From: DT-110 sp030148525
Lineage (GTDB): Bacteria; Bacteroidota; Bacteroidia; Chitinophagales; Saprospiraceae
Direction of reading: 5' to 3'
NCBI GenBank assembly: GCA_965227445.1
Contig: OZ245751.1
Location: 3,224,001-3,288,000, forward strand
DNA length: 64,000 bases
A program made the translations under genes and the position numbers. Below, in pieces: positions 15,989 to 25,253 of this stretch. The notes beneath the pieces are model-generated. The model had not been told where the DNA came from. It saw nothing but the letters and a program-made list of their open reading frames with translations, and searched no databases. Each line of letters begins with the position of its first letter. Positions within the stretch are counted from its first letter, which is position 1.

Positions 15989-17119
15989 ATGGGAAAAAAA
16001 CGATCTGGAAAAAGGCTGAAAAAGCCTTCCTTACCGAATTTGTCAAGCCTGCCCAATATCATTCCGGGAAGATCCCGCCGTAAATCTCCCGGACTCCCTC
16101 CTGGTAGCCTGATCTATACGGGGCGGCAAAGGGATGAAGACCCGCTGATGAGTGTTACCCGCTACCACGGTCAGGCATTTCAGGAATGGCAGGAAGAGCG
16201 GGGCGAGGCCATAAGCTTCGATATTCAACCGGAACAAGTCAATTGGTTCGACTTAAAGGGATTGCACCAGGTAGAGCGCGTGGAGCGGCTTGGGAAAGAA
16301 TTTCAAATCCACCCGCTTATTCTGGAAGATATCCTGGAAACGGAACAGCGGCCCAAATTTGAAGAGTACGACCAGGGCTTTTTCCTAATTGCCAGGGCAA
16401 TCCACTTTGATCCCGTCGGTCCCTCCATCCGAACCGAACAAATCGGCGTGTATGTAACCCAAAATACGGTTGTATCATTTCAAGAGGATATATCCGACTT
16501 TTTCACGCAGGTACGTGATCGGCTACGGGCCGGGAAGGGAAAAATTCGCCTAAGAGGTGCTGACTACCTGGCCTACGCGCTGATCGACACAATTGTCGAC
16601 CACTATTATCTGGTATTGGACCAGTTGGAGGAACTCATCAATACACTAGAGGAGGAAATCCTTACCGATGCGTCCAATAAAACCAAAGGCCGGATCCACC
16701 GCCTGAAACGGGAAATGCTGGTATTGCGCCGGTCGGTAACGCCCCTGCGCGAAGCCATCAACCGGTTCTCCCGGGCCGAACATGCCCTCATCGATGCGAA
16801 TACCCAGTTGTTCATTCGCGACCTGTACGACCATACCATCCAGGTCATGGACAGCATCGAGACCTATCGCGACACCCTGACCGGCCTGCAAGACCTCTAC
16901 TTATCAGAGCTTAGCTACCGCATGAACAGCGTGATGCAGGTGCTGACCATCATATCCACCATCTTCATACCCCTCACCTTCCTGGCCGGTGTGTACGGTA
17001 TGAATTTCGCCTATATGCCCGAGTTGGACTACCGGTATAGCTATTTCATCCTGTGGGGAATAATGATCGTACTATTCGTGTTGGGCGTTTGGTACTTTCG
17101 TAAAAAGGATTGGCTGTAA
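15989..17119 (+). CDS. corA: CorA-family magnesium/cobalt transporter
   Basis: A 376-residue inner-membrane divalent-cation channel. The signature YGMNFAYMPELDYRYSYF near residue 333 holds the GMN selectivity motif between the two C-terminal membrane helices (TIISTIFIPLTFLAGVYG and SYFILWGIMIVLFVLGVWYF). The long N-terminal cytoplasmic domain contains typical RRSVTPLREAINR and SYRMNSVMQVLTIIS segments. It begins with a basic stretch (MGKKRSGKRLKKPSLPN) slightly longer than usual. The next gene starts about 50 bp downstream on the same strand. Confidence 0.93.
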   Translation: MGKKRSGKRLKKPSLPNLSSLPNIIPGRSRRKSPGLPPGSLIYTGRQRDEDPLMSVTRYHGQAFQEWQEERGEAISFDIQPEQVNWFDLKGLHQVERVERLGKEFQIHPLILEDILETEQRPKFEEYDQGFFLIARAIHFDPVGPSIRTEQIGVYVTQNTVVSFQEDISDFFTQVRDRLRAGKGKIRLRGADYLAYALIDTIVDHYYLVLDQLEELINTLEEEILTDASNKTKGRIHRLKREMLVLRRSVTPLREAINRFSRAEHALIDANTQLFIRDLYDHTIQVMDSIETYRDTLTGLQDLYLSELSYRMNSVMQVLTIISTIFIPLTFLAGVYGMNFAYMPELDYRYSYFILWGIMIVLFVLGVWYFRKKDWL

Positions 17120-17169
17120 CGAAAGTTACAGATCAAATACCTTCCCGACAGTACCTTGCCGGCAAAAAG

Positions 17170-17703
17170 ATGAGACGCTTCGTACTATTTTTTTTGCTCC
17201 TTGTCACTTGTCAGCTTCACACCTACGCTCAGTCGCTGCCGGCGCATAGGAATCCGACAAAGGACCGGTCTTCCCTGCGGGTTGCTATCCTGATCGGACA
17301 TACGCTCATCCCTGTTACTCACACCAATGAGAATATGCTGATCCCTTCCTGGGGGCTGGATTTGGAATACTGGTTCAACCACACTTGGGGCCTTGGCTGG
17401 CACAACGACCTCGAGATCGAGAGCTTCATTATTCAACGTCCCGGCGATGAATCCATCGAACGGGAATACCCCCTCGTTACGACTCTTGATCTATTGTACA
17501 AACCCGCAGGCGGATTAGTCTTGCTGATAGGACCAGGTTACGAAATTGCACGCGGCCAGGACTATCTGCTCATGCGTTTGGGGCTTGAATACGAGATCGA
17601 ATTATCACACCACTGGGACCTGGCTCCCTCCTTCTTTTTCGATTCTCGGGAAGACAGCTTTCACACCTGGTCATTAGGATTTGGAGTGGGGTATCGATGG
17701 TAA
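17170..17703 (+). CDS. Secreted outer-membrane-type hypothetical protein
   Basis: 177 residues from the ATG at 17170, which begins a clean signal peptide (MRRFVLFFLLLVTCQLHTYA, cleavage near AQS). A frame extension back to a TTG inside the CorA stop region is unlikely. The mature part alternates hydrophobic and polar residues (LDLEYWFNHTWGLGWHNDLEI, LLIGPGYEIARGQDYLLMRLGLEYEI) and ends with an aromatic residue (GFGVGYRW), as in small eight-stranded outer-membrane barrels. No specific family is recognised. The stop is 3 bp from the convergent gene to the right. Confidence 0.7.
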   Translation: MRRFVLFFLLLVTCQLHTYAQSLPAHRNPTKDRSSLRVAILIGHTLIPVTHTNENMLIPSWGLDLEYWFNHTWGLGWHNDLEIESFIIQRPGDESIEREYPLVTTLDLLYKPAGGLVLLIGPGYEIARGQDYLLMRLGLEYEIELSHHWDLAPSFFFDSREDSFHTWSLGFGVGYRW

Positions 17704-17706
17704 ATA

Positions 17707-18963
17707 CTACAGCCTGGTATTCACAATATTATTGTAAATCGACCCGAAGGTATAGCTAAAACCTACTCCCAGGGAAACCTCGAAGTTGGTGGATCGCTGC
17801 TGCTGTTCCAACAGAAGCTCTTCCAGGGAAGCCTCGCCCCTTGGCAGAGATAATTGGTCGTTGATCAATTCAAGGTTTGAGCGCACATCAATAGCGAAAC
17901 CCTGAAACACCCGCCAGGAAATGCGATTGCGAAACTCTACGCTGTTCCGCTGTAAATCGTGAAAGAAATGACGGCCTTCCAGACTGGAAAAGACGGAACC
18001 CCAGGGCCGGCGTAGCCGCAGAGCTACCCGTAATGACTGATCTACCAGGTTTTCCGATAGCTTACGGAAAACAGTCTCTTCATTGTATTCCCGGTAATAA
18101 TGACGTACGGAATACGAGATGACTAACTCCCGATAGTTGACCTCATTGTAAGGCCATACACTATATTCGATCGCAGGACCAAAGCGTGTCCCCACGCCAA
18201 TATTTTCAAAAATCGACGATTCAAAACCATTAGAAATACCCACCGACCAGTGGTCACTAATACTGCGCACAACCTGCCCCCAATTACCATAGGAATACAA
18301 GTCCGCCACAATATCATCCGCTTCTTCCTGGATGAAGGTCGTTTTGGTACGACGGTAATAGAAGTTCTGACGAATCTTCCAGTCTTCCGTAATGTGGTTA
18401 GCTTCAAAATTTCCGCGGAATTCCAGGCGCCTCCGGATAGACTCCAGTTCGATATTTCCATCAACCGACGCTTCAAAAACCCACAATCGCCAGGGGTCTT
18501 CCATGGGGCTGAAAGGATCAAAATTATTGCTTGTCTCTCCCTTTTTTTGCTCCCGCATGCCTACCTGAATATCAATGTCCTTCATCAGATCAGAGTCCAG
18601 CAGATAGGTGATCATACCGGTATTCATAGTTTTGAGCATACCGGCTCGCTCATCATCCCGGGTGGTATTCGGGACTGTGGAAAAATCTAATTCCAGGTTA
18701 GTACCCTCGTATTGCTTACGCCCGTTAAACTGAAAGGAATAAGTCTCGCCACCGCTACCAGCTCCAAAGCTGGTTACGAGAATGTGGATATCGGCCAGGC
18801 GAATATCCCGCACGTGATCTACGTAGTCCATTTCCTGGCGGAAATAGGATTCATCGCAGCCGGTGCGGCAATCAATAAAAACCTTTGGTTTTTGGTTTTG
18901 GCTAAACAGCAGGATAGGCATGACTACAGCAAGTGTAGTCACTAGCAAGTGTTTGTAGGGCAT
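17707..18963 (-). CDS. Conserved hypothetical outer-membrane beta-barrel protein
   Basis: A 418-residue protein with signal peptide (LLVTTLAVVMPILLFSQ). The N-terminal part contains FIDCRTGCDESYFRQEMDYVDHVRDIRLADIHILVT, which looks like a small periplasmic alpha/beta domain with two close cysteines. The remaining roughly 280 residues have amphipathic strands (NFYYRRTKTTF, GTRFGPAIEYSVWPY, LVISYSVRHYYREY) and end GVGFSYTFGSIYNNIVNTRL, typical of an outer-membrane barrel. I know such proteins only as conserved hypotheticals in Bacteroidota. It lies alone between a convergent gene and the cation antiporter. Confidence 0.6.
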   Translation of the reverse strand: MPYKHLLVTTLAVVMPILLFSQNQKPKVFIDCRTGCDESYFRQEMDYVDHVRDIRLADIHILVTSFGAGSGGETYSFQFNGRKQYEGTNLELDFSTVPNTTRDDERAGMLKTMNTGMITYLLDSDLMKDIDIQVGMREQKKGETSNNFDPFSPMEDPWRLWVFEASVDGNIELESIRRRLEFRGNFEANHITEDWKIRQNFYYRRTKTTFIQEEADDIVADLYSYGNWGQVVRSISDHWSVGISNGFESSIFENIGVGTRFGPAIEYSVWPYNEVNYRELVISYSVRHYYREYNEETVFRKLSENLVDQSLRVALRLRRPWGSVFSSLEGRHFFHDLQRNSVEFRNRISWRVFQGFAIDVRSNLELINDQLSLPRGEASLEELLLEQQQRSTNFEVSLGVGFSYTFGSIYNNIVNTRL

Positions 18964-19071
18964 TTGTTCAAGTTTTTGTTTAATAGTTCAGTCGGTCTGC
19001 AAAGATACAGGAAATATTAACTTATGAACGAATTACCCCGCAAATGGTTCCAGTTCAATGATCGCAACCAT

Positions 19072-20340
19072 TTAATTATGAGACACTTGTTTTGCCTTTC
19101 CTAGTCTGTTCTCCACCACTCTGCCGACCGTTAATCCCTGAACCACGATGGAGAAAACGACCACCACGTAGGTCATAGTTAGGATGAGATCGCGGGCCAT
19201 TTGTGCCTCCAGGCTTAGGGCCAGTGCAATACTAATCCCTCCCCGCAAGCCGCCCCAGGTTAGGATGACGTTGGTACCCGGCAGAAATTCCAGTCTCTTT
19301 CCCAGCAGGTAGATGGGGATACCCAAAGCGGCGAACCGACACAGCAAGACGATAGGAATAGCCAGCAAACCAGCCAGTACGTAGGAGCCGTTGAGTTGCA
19401 GGATCACAATCTCCAGACCGATCAGGACGAATAAAATAGCATTCAGTAGTACGTCCAGTAACTCCCAAAACTGATCCACGTATTTTTCGGTAGTCTCCGA
19501 CATGGACGAGGTGCGAAAGCGATCGTGACCGATCATTAATCCGGCAACGACCATAGCTAATGGACCCGAAAAATGCAGGGAGCTAGCCAGCCAATACCCG
19601 CCCATTACCAGGGCCAGGGTAATGAGCACTTCTACTTCGTAGCTGTCGATTGTCCGCATCAGATAATAGGCGCCCGCCCCCAGTACTCCACCCAACAGAA
19701 TACCTCCGCCGACTTCCTCCAGGAACAGGAAGGCTACATCACCGATTCCGTTGCCCCCATGGCCATCTCCACCACTGGCAATTTGGTATATGGTCAGGAA
19801 GATAACCACACCAATGCCGTCGTTGAAAAGACTTTCCCCGGCTATCTTCGCCTCCAATTGCTTGGGGACTCCTGCCTGTTTCAAAATCCCCAGCACCGCA
19901 ATGGGATCCGTTGGTGAGATCAAAGCGCCAAATAACAGGCAGTAAATGAATGGTTGGCTTAAACCCAGTAATCCCAACAGTACATACGTGATGCCTCCAA
20001 TCAGAAATGTGGAGGTGAGTACCCCCAGCGTGGCAAAAATCAATATGGGCCACCGCTGGGCCGCCAGTTGCCGAAAATCAATATGTAAGGCGCCCGCAAA
20101 CAGCAAAAAACTAAGCATGCCCTCCATCAGCAACCCTTCAAAGTCGATCTGACGGACAAAAACCTCCTCCATTTCCTGAAGCTGAGGAGCCCAGAAGCCT
20201 ATGCCCATCAGGATTGCCGAGAACAAAATGGAAACAACCATTAATCCAATGGTAAAGGGAAGACGTAAAAACCGTTGATTGACGTATCCAAACATGGCTG
20301 CCAAAACAATCAGTACTACTGCAATATGGTATAGGCTCAT
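19072..20340 (-). CDS. CPA1-family cation:proton antiporter (NhaP-like)
   Basis: A 422-residue inner-membrane Na+(K+)/H+ exchanger with about twelve to thirteen membrane helices. LLFGALISPTDPIAVLGILK contains the CPA1 TDP motif of the unwound helix. IAGESLFNDGIGVVIF holds the ND ion-binding pair, and TWGGLRGGISIALAL is the conserved Arg-containing helix. There is no C-terminal regulatory domain; the protein ends shortly after the last helix. Ion preference cannot be told. A 230-bp spacer with heptad repeats separates it from the LacI gene upstream on the same strand. Confidence 0.92.
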   Translation of the reverse strand: MSLYHIAVVLIVLAAMFGYVNQRFLRLPFTIGLMVVSILFSAILMGIGFWAPQLQEMEEVFVRQIDFEGLLMEGMLSFLLFAGALHIDFRQLAAQRWPILIFATLGVLTSTFLIGGITYVLLGLLGLSQPFIYCLLFGALISPTDPIAVLGILKQAGVPKQLEAKIAGESLFNDGIGVVIFLTIYQIASGGDGHGGNGIGDVAFLFLEEVGGGILLGGVLGAGAYYLMRTIDSYEVEVLITLALVMGGYWLASSLHFSGPLAMVVAGLMIGHDRFRTSSMSETTEKYVDQFWELLDVLLNAILFVLIGLEIVILQLNGSYVLAGLLAIPIVLLCRFAALGIPIYLLGKRLEFLPGTNVILTWGGLRGGISIALALSLEAQMARDLILTMTYVVVVFSIVVQGLTVGRVVENRLGKAKQVSHN

Positions 20341-20502
20341 AGGTGAGTTATTAGGTCCACCGCAAATATACTATTGGTATTGGGTAATTGAATGCTGGTA
20401 TTAAGATTTGAGACAAAAGAGGCCAGACTTAAGACTTGGCACGAGGGATTTACCATACTCTTACATATCGGTGTGATTACCCGCAAAATAAGGTGTGTCC
20501 CC

Positions 20503-20570
20503 CTCAAACCCCATACCTCACACCTCAAACCTCAAACCTCACACCTAATACCTCACACCTAATACCTCAC
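20503..20570. repeat. Degenerate 7-bp tandem repeat after the LacI gene
   Basis: Nine and a half heptads of CTCACAC / CTCAAAC / CTAATAC on the plus strand (GTGTGAG type on the coding strand). They end on the TGA stop codon of the LacI-family gene, so the repeat begins essentially at the 3' end of that coding sequence. Confidence 0.75.
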
Positions 20571-21574
20571 TTCCGTCTGGTCGACTCCAGGGAAACCAGG
20601 GACACCGGAACCTCAATAGTAGAGCGCTCCGGCGTGCCGCCTTTCATAAGTGTAAATAAAAGAGCCGTGGCCTGGCGACCGACTTCATATCCGGAATGAT
20701 GAATGTAGGTTACCTTCGGTTGAAGGTAATAAGGCAAGCGCCCGTCACTAATAACGACCACCCCAAAAGTTTCGGGAATAGACCGGTCGGTTTTATCCAT
20801 AACCCGCATGGCTTCTGCCAGTAATTCGTCGCTCATAGCAAACAGGCCATCAATCTCAGGGTGTTCGTCCAGTAATTGAACCAGTGGTTTGTGGCAATCG
20901 ACAGCCTTTTCGGCAAAAAAACACCAATCGTTCCGAACCTGAAGGCCGGCTTGCTCGTGGGCCTGTTTAAAGCCGTAATATCGTTGTTGGGATATATCGA
21001 GATTAACATTGTCGAACAGGCCAATCAAATGCTGGTAGCCGCGACTAAACAGGTGTCGCACGGCCAGTCGGGCGGCCCGCGCATCACCTATTCGCACCAA
21101 AGGCAGCTGCTCCCCCTGTAATACTTTGTCAAATAAAACGACGGGGATATCGCGCTCGCGGAGTTCTTCGAAGTGACCGAGGTCCTGTGATTCTTTGCTC
21201 AGAGAAACCAACACACCTTCCAGGCGAAAATCTAAACACAACTGGGCGATCTGCTTTTCTTTCTCGAGTGATTCCCCCGATTGAAAAACCAAGAGTTTAT
21301 AGCCCTTTCGCAGGGCCTCCTCTTCGGCCGCCTGAATCACCGATGGGAAAAAGAACATGTTGATGCTCGGCAGGATCAGTCCGATCAAGCCACTCTTGCG
21401 GTGCCGAAAATGAATGGCTTGTTGATTGGGAGAATAACCCAATTCCAAGGCAAGCTGCTTTACCGCTGCTTTTGTCTCCATTCCTACATCCGGATGATCC
21501 TTGAGGGCCCGTGAAACGGTAGACGGATGAATATCTAAGGCCCGGGCTATATCCTTAATCGTGATCCGACCCAT
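20567..21574 (-). CDS. LacI-family transcriptional regulator
   Basis: 335 residues from the ATG at 21574. The helix-turn-helix is ITIKDIARALDIHPSTVSRALKDHPDVG (residues 4-31), followed by the hinge-like LGYSPNQQAIHFRHRKSG. The periplasmic-binding-protein-like sensor domain (GLILPSINMFFFPSVIQAAEEEALRKGY ... YGFKQAHEQAGL) would bind a sugar-like effector. Upstream in-frame codons to 21709 run through promoter DNA and are not coding. A perfect palindrome resembling a LacI-family operator lies 110 bp upstream (21684-21693), so autoregulation is likely. No sugar-utilisation genes are adjacent, so the regulon is unclear. Confidence 0.92.
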   Translation of the reverse strand: MGRITIKDIARALDIHPSTVSRALKDHPDVGMETKAAVKQLALELGYSPNQQAIHFRHRKSGLIGLILPSINMFFFPSVIQAAEEEALRKGYKLLVFQSGESLEKEKQIAQLCLDFRLEGVLVSLSKESQDLGHFEELRERDIPVVLFDKVLQGEQLPLVRIGDARAARLAVRHLFSRGYQHLIGLFDNVNLDISQQRYYGFKQAHEQAGLQVRNDWCFFAEKAVDCHKPLVQLLDEHPEIDGLFAMSDELLAEAMRVMDKTDRSIPETFGVVVISDGRLPYYLQPKVTYIHHSGYEVGRQATALLFTLMKGGTPERSTIEVPVSLVSLESTRRK

Positions 21575-21674
21575 GAAGTATTTTAAATTCCATTTTTCCC
21601 AATTTGTAGAAAAATGTACCAGATAGACTTTGCACGCAGGTAAAGTAGGAAAATAATAAAGTTTTCCACAACAA

Positions 21675-21696
21675 CCGTTTGCACAAACGTTTGCAC
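21675..21696. promoter_or_regulatory. Putative LacI-family operator
   Basis: The sequence CCGTTTGCACAAACGTTTGC contains two overlapping inverted pairs: the perfect 10-bp palindrome CAAACGTTTG (21684-21693) and CGTTTG-CA-CAAACG (21676-21689). CG-centred palindromes with TTTGC/GCAAA arms are typical LacI-family sites. It lies 102 bp upstream of the regulator's start and could control both that gene and the short rightward transcript proposed at 21766. Confidence 0.6.
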
Positions 21697-21730
21697 CCTG
21701 GCAAAACAAAATAATCCCTTGTGTAGGTCA

Positions 21731-21760
21731 TTTCTTATGAAATTATTTTCGTTATCTTTC
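21731..21760 (+). promoter_or_regulatory. Candidate Bacteroidota-type promoter
   Basis: TTTC (21731-21734), 18 bp spacer, then TATCTTTC (21753-21760). This is close to the Bacteroidota consensus TTTG-N19-TANNTTTG, with the G of each box replaced by C. It would start the rightward transcript ending at the terminator at 21892. Confidence 0.35.
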
Positions 21761-21765
21761 GACCT

Positions 21766-21892
21766 ATAAGAAACGAAGTATATCCTGTATTCAGGATATA
21801 GCACTACGTGCTCATTAGGCATTATTGCCAAGTGAAACTTTGTATGAAACTTAGCGTCAATTACGGCTACGCCTACTGCGTAGCCTTTTTTT
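21766..21892 (+). ncRNA. Candidate small RNA with intrinsic terminator
   Basis: A rightward terminator (21865-21892) closes a gene-free stretch. Upstream of it three more hairpins are possible: TATATCCTG/CAGGATATA (21779-21801), GCAC/GTGC around 21804-21814, and GGC/GCC around 21819. The putative promoter at 21731 gives an RNA of about 127 nt. No Rfam family was recognised. The RNA would be antisense to the last bases of the ATP-grasp gene only through its U-tract. Confidence 0.35.
21865..21892 (+). terminator. Intrinsic terminator, rightward
   Basis: GGCTACGC (21865-21872) pairs with GCGTAGCC (21878-21885) across a 5-nt loop, followed by seven T. It is a strong terminator in the rightward direction, but no protein gene on the plus strand ends here. 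Its T-run overlaps the stop codon of the leftward ATP-grasp gene. Confidence 0.8.
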
Positions 21893-22799
21893 ATGTTCCC
21901 TTGGCGTTCACCAGGGCTTCAGCCAACCTGTCTGCCGCATCCGGATTCTCCCGAAACCACATCTCCGGCTCGATTAACTCCAATTCCGCCAGGGCCAATT
22001 CTCCGAAGTTGTTCCGGATGATATCTACCCGGGCATAGACAGGCCTTTCCGGACAACCAGCAATCGCCTGTTCTGCAAAAGCTATTTCTCGGGCCGTGGG
22101 TTCGTGCGGCTCAATAGTACCGCCAAAATCGTCCTGCACCCTAAAATCACCTGGCTTGGCCACCTTGCGAACTGCATGGGTGACCACTCCATCAATCACC
22201 ATGAGTGCCAGCTCACCGGAGGTCACCACATCAGTTTGAAAGGGTTGTAAAAGCATCGACTCCTGCTGAATTAATTCCCGATAAATCGCTTCGACCTCAC
22301 CCATAGTCTCCGGGGTCAACCGGTAGGTATGCCTGCCCGCTCCGGAAACAGCTGGTTTCAGCACCGTTTCTGACCACCCAAGGTCTGCATGTAGTTCGCG
22401 CAGGGTACGCAAGTCTCCAGGCTCTATAAAACAGGTAGGCGGTATGCGAACCCCTTGCTCACTCAAGTCCCGTAAGTAGTGTTTGTCCATGTTCCAGTGG
22501 ATCAGGGCAGCGGAATTGTACAGGCTGGTTTGCTGCTGTACCTTCATCAGCCAGGATTGAAAGCGCTCAAGTCGGTGGAAATAATCCCATGTCGTGCGAA
22601 AAAGGCAAGCTCGTGCCCGGGAGAAATCGAAATCAGATCGATTCCAATCAATACGCAAGCATCGCATCCCTCTTTTTTCCAGGGCAGCCTGCACCAGACC
22701 ATCCTCTGTAAGAATATTGTTCACGTACCAGTCTATCTGGTCGGGGTGCTCGTACCGACTTTCCGTCAGGAGCACAAAGTCATACTGTGTAGAAGTCAT
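21891..22799 (-). CDS. ATP-grasp domain protein (glutathione-synthetase/RimK-like)
   Basis: 302 residues from the ATG at 22799; frame-open codons further upstream overlap the esterase gene end and are unlikely to be coding. ETVLKPAVSGAGRHTYRL is the ATP-grasp lysine and glycine loop, SMLLQPFQTDVVTSGELALMVIDG is the central strand, and YARVDIIRNNFGELALAELELIEPEMWF carries the Mg-binding Glu/Asn residues. The N-terminal part (WNRSDFDFSRARACLFRTTWDYFHRLERFQSWL) matches a conserved prokaryotic ATP-grasp group of unknown substrate. Such enzymes ligate a carboxylate to an amine or thiol. It is 25 bp downstream of the esterase gene and probably cotranscribed. Confidence 0.85.
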   Translation of the reverse strand: MTSTQYDFVLLTESRYEHPDQIDWYVNNILTEDGLVQAALEKRGMRCLRIDWNRSDFDFSRARACLFRTTWDYFHRLERFQSWLMKVQQQTSLYNSAALIHWNMDKHYLRDLSEQGVRIPPTCFIEPGDLRTLRELHADLGWSETVLKPAVSGAGRHTYRLTPETMGEVEAIYRELIQQESMLLQPFQTDVVTSGELALMVIDGVVTHAVRKVAKPGDFRVQDDFGGTIEPHEPTAREIAFAEQAIAGCPERPVYARVDIIRNNFGELALAELELIEPEMWFRENPDAADRLAEALVNAKGT

Positions 22800-22824
22800 A
22801 TTCTGTCGGGTTGTTTGGTCGGGG

Positions 22825-23760
22825 TTACCCCTTAATCCGCTGGCCGGTGTTTCGGTCTTTGGGAACGTCCATCGGATGTATTCGCTGCTCAATCGCATCG
22901 AGAATATCGGGCCAGGCTTTGCTGCCGGGTGCAATGACCTCAAAATGACCAATGCCCCCGACCCGGCGATCCTCGATCATTCCCTGCTGATCGGGGTGAG
23001 CTTCCCGATAGCGGCCAACGTGCCCGACCGGAACGATAGGGTCCTGCTTTCCCGTGATCAGGGTACGGGCAACCCCAGTCAGCGGCATCTCTACGGGCGA
23101 GGTTTGCCGGTACCGCTCGGCTACATCTTCCGGAAATCCGCCCATCAAATCTTTCACAGTTGATCCACAACCACCTCCCGTACGCACCAAATAGTGCTCC
23201 AGGTCTACGATGCCTGCCAGGCTCACTATCCCGGAGGGCTTGATGGGATCAGACCGATACAGTGGACTTTTTGCCGTAAGGCAGGAACGACTACCCGCCC
23301 AAAGCGCCAGATGACCACCCGCCGAATGGCCGGTAATCACCAATCTGTCAAGATCCAGCGGATACGTCTCCGCCAAATCGCGTAATTTATCGAGGCCATC
23401 AGCAATATCCTCAAAGGTACCGGGCCATCCACCACCTTCATCGCCTACCCGACGGTACTCCAGATTCCAGGTGGCGTAGCCGCGTTGTGTCAGGTCGGTG
23501 GCCATGGCATCCATCAAATGCAGATCGTAAGCCGCCAGCCAGCATCCGCCGTGAATAATAGCCACCACCGGGAATGGCCCCTCCCCTTCCGGCAAACGCA
23601 AATCGCCAAACTGCAGTGACTCCGGACCGTAAGATATTTGTTCGGTAGGTGGTTTGGTTTGCAGGGCTAATACCTCCGGAACAGTCATCAGAGGGCGCTG
23701 GCAATGATTGAAATAGGTCATGATCAGTACCATACATGCGAAGTGTTGAATTCGTTTCAT
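22825..23760 (-). CDS. Alpha/beta hydrolase (carboxylesterase/lipase), probably lipoprotein
   Basis: 311 residues from the ATG at 23760. AIIHGGCWLAAYD is the HGG oxyanion motif of the hormone-sensitive-lipase/BD-FAE group. DRLVITGHSAGGHLALWAGS carries the nucleophile Ser in GHSAGG. GKQDPIVPVGH and GGIGHFEVI supply the Asp and His of the triad. The N-terminus (MKRIQHFACMVLIMTYFNHCQ) is a hydrophobic signal ending in a possible lipobox Cys, suggesting an envelope lipoprotein. It is read divergently from the YfcC-like carrier, with 66 bp between the starts. Confidence 0.88.
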   Translation of the reverse strand: MKRIQHFACMVLIMTYFNHCQRPLMTVPEVLALQTKPPTEQISYGPESLQFGDLRLPEGEGPFPVVAIIHGGCWLAAYDLHLMDAMATDLTQRGYATWNLEYRRVGDEGGGWPGTFEDIADGLDKLRDLAETYPLDLDRLVITGHSAGGHLALWAGSRSCLTAKSPLYRSDPIKPSGIVSLAGIVDLEHYLVRTGGGCGSTVKDLMGGFPEDVAERYRQTSPVEMPLTGVARTLITGKQDPIVPVGHVGRYREAHPDQQGMIEDRRVGGIGHFEVIAPGSKAWPDILDAIEQRIHPMDVPKDRNTGQRIKG

Positions 23761-23826
23761 ACGCCTAATATAGGTACTTGCCCGCTTTTTTATATCTTCA
23801 TCGGCCCTCACATTAAAACCTGACTC

Positions 23827-25227
23827 ATGGCCACAAACCGCAAAAAATGGTACGACTACATTCCCCATCCGGTCGTCCTTTTGTTTGGCATTATCGTTTT
23901 AACGGCAATCCTATCCTACATTATTCCGGCCGGTTTATACGAACGAGTGATGGTCGACGGTCGGGAACGGGTGGTGCCGGGCTCATACGAAACTATTGCC
24001 GCCACCCCATTAGGTATCCTGGATATGTTCCGGGCTATCCCACTGGGTTTCAAGGCTGCCTCCGAAATTATTTTCGTGGTTTTAGCCAGTGGCATTATGT
24101 TTGGTATACTCGAAAAATCGGGGATGGTCGAAAATACAGTGGGTACGATTGTCCGGAAAATGGGAACTCGCCGACAATTTGTACTCATCGCCTGCATGAC
24201 CTATCTCTACGGACTGCTGGGCGTGATGATCGGCTATGAGAACAATATTGCTATGGTGCCCATCGCTGCTGTCATGACGCTCGCCCTGGGAGGTGACCTG
24301 GTACTGGCCGCAGGTATTTCAGTCGGAGCCATTACCGTGGGCTTTGGTCTTTCACCCATCAATCCGTATACCGTAGGGGTCGGGCATAAGATTGCTGAAA
24401 TGCCCCTCTTTAGCGGGGCGGGGCTGCGAACGGCCTTGTGTTTCGTCGGCCTCACCCTATTAGCCTGGTACAACATACGGTACTTCAAACGCATCAAAAA
24501 AGATCCGAATCGCAGTCTGGGGCAGGGGCTTGACCAAGAGGGTCTGCAACTATCGCGTCCACTCGAAACCTATGCGATTTCCCGTAATAATGCCTGGGTA
24601 GGTGGCATCTTCTTGCTCGGCATTTCCATCATGCTCTTCGGCATTTTCCGCTACGGTTGGTACATTAACGAAATCTCCGCCATCTTCCTGATGATCAGTA
24701 TTCTTGCCGGGTTAGCTGCCCGAATGAGCGGTAGCGAATTGAGCGAAACGGCCTTGCGTTCCATTGCAGTGGTCGCTCCCGGCGCCTTCATGGTGGGGTA
24801 TGCTACCTCCATTCGGGAGGCAATGGAGATGGCTAATATCAGTGATACCATAGCCCATAACCTGGCCCTGGCCCTGGAAGGACTTCCCTTGTACTCCTCG
24901 GCAGTCTGTATGTCTTTGTCCCAGTCAGTCATTAATCTGTTTATTCCCTCCGGCAGTGGACAGGCCCTGGCCACCTTACCCATTATGATCCCGCTCGGAG
25001 AACTGTTGGGCCTTACCCGCCAGTCGACCATCCTCGCCTTTCAGATCGGCGATGGGGTCACCAATTTATTCAATCCGTCCCTGGGCGGATTAATTGCTAT
25101 GCTCAGTATGTGCCGGGTACCCTTCGATCGCTGGTTGCGGTTTATTTTTCCGTTGGTACTCATCATTTTGCTGATGGGCTGGGTTTTCCTGGTATTCAGT
25201 GTATCCATTAATTGGGGGCCGATTTAA
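23827..25227 (+). CDS. YfcC/DcuC-superfamily carboxylate or amino-acid carrier
   Basis: A 466-residue inner-membrane transporter with about twelve hydrophobic segments. YDYIPHPVVLLFGIIVLTAILSYIIPAGLY near the start, LVLAAGISVGAITVGFGLSPINPYTVGVG in the middle, and SLSQSVINLFIPSGSGQALATLPIMIPL are the paired hairpin/helix motifs of the YfcC (C4-dicarboxylate carrier-like, PF03606) family. QIGDGVTNLFNPSLGG is the C-terminal counterpart. Related proteins are annotated as basic amino acid or dicarboxylate transporters. It is followed after 26 bp by an ArgE-like deacetylase, suggesting import of an N-acyl amino acid or peptide-like substrate. Confidence 0.88.
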   Translation: MATNRKKWYDYIPHPVVLLFGIIVLTAILSYIIPAGLYERVMVDGRERVVPGSYETIAATPLGILDMFRAIPLGFKAASEIIFVVLASGIMFGILEKSGMVENTVGTIVRKMGTRRQFVLIACMTYLYGLLGVMIGYENNIAMVPIAAVMTLALGGDLVLAAGISVGAITVGFGLSPINPYTVGVGHKIAEMPLFSGAGLRTALCFVGLTLLAWYNIRYFKRIKKDPNRSLGQGLDQEGLQLSRPLETYAISRNNAWVGGIFLLGISIMLFGIFRYGWYINEISAIFLMISILAGLAARMSGSELSETALRSIAVVAPGAFMVGYATSIREAMEMANISDTIAHNLALALEGLPLYSSAVCMSLSQSVINLFIPSGSGQALATLPIMIPLGELLGLTRQSTILAFQIGDGVTNLFNPSLGGLIAMLSMCRVPFDRWLRFIFPLVLIILLMGWVFLVFSVSINWGPI

Positions 25228-25253
25228 TTTCTTATGCTTTCGCAAAAAAACAA

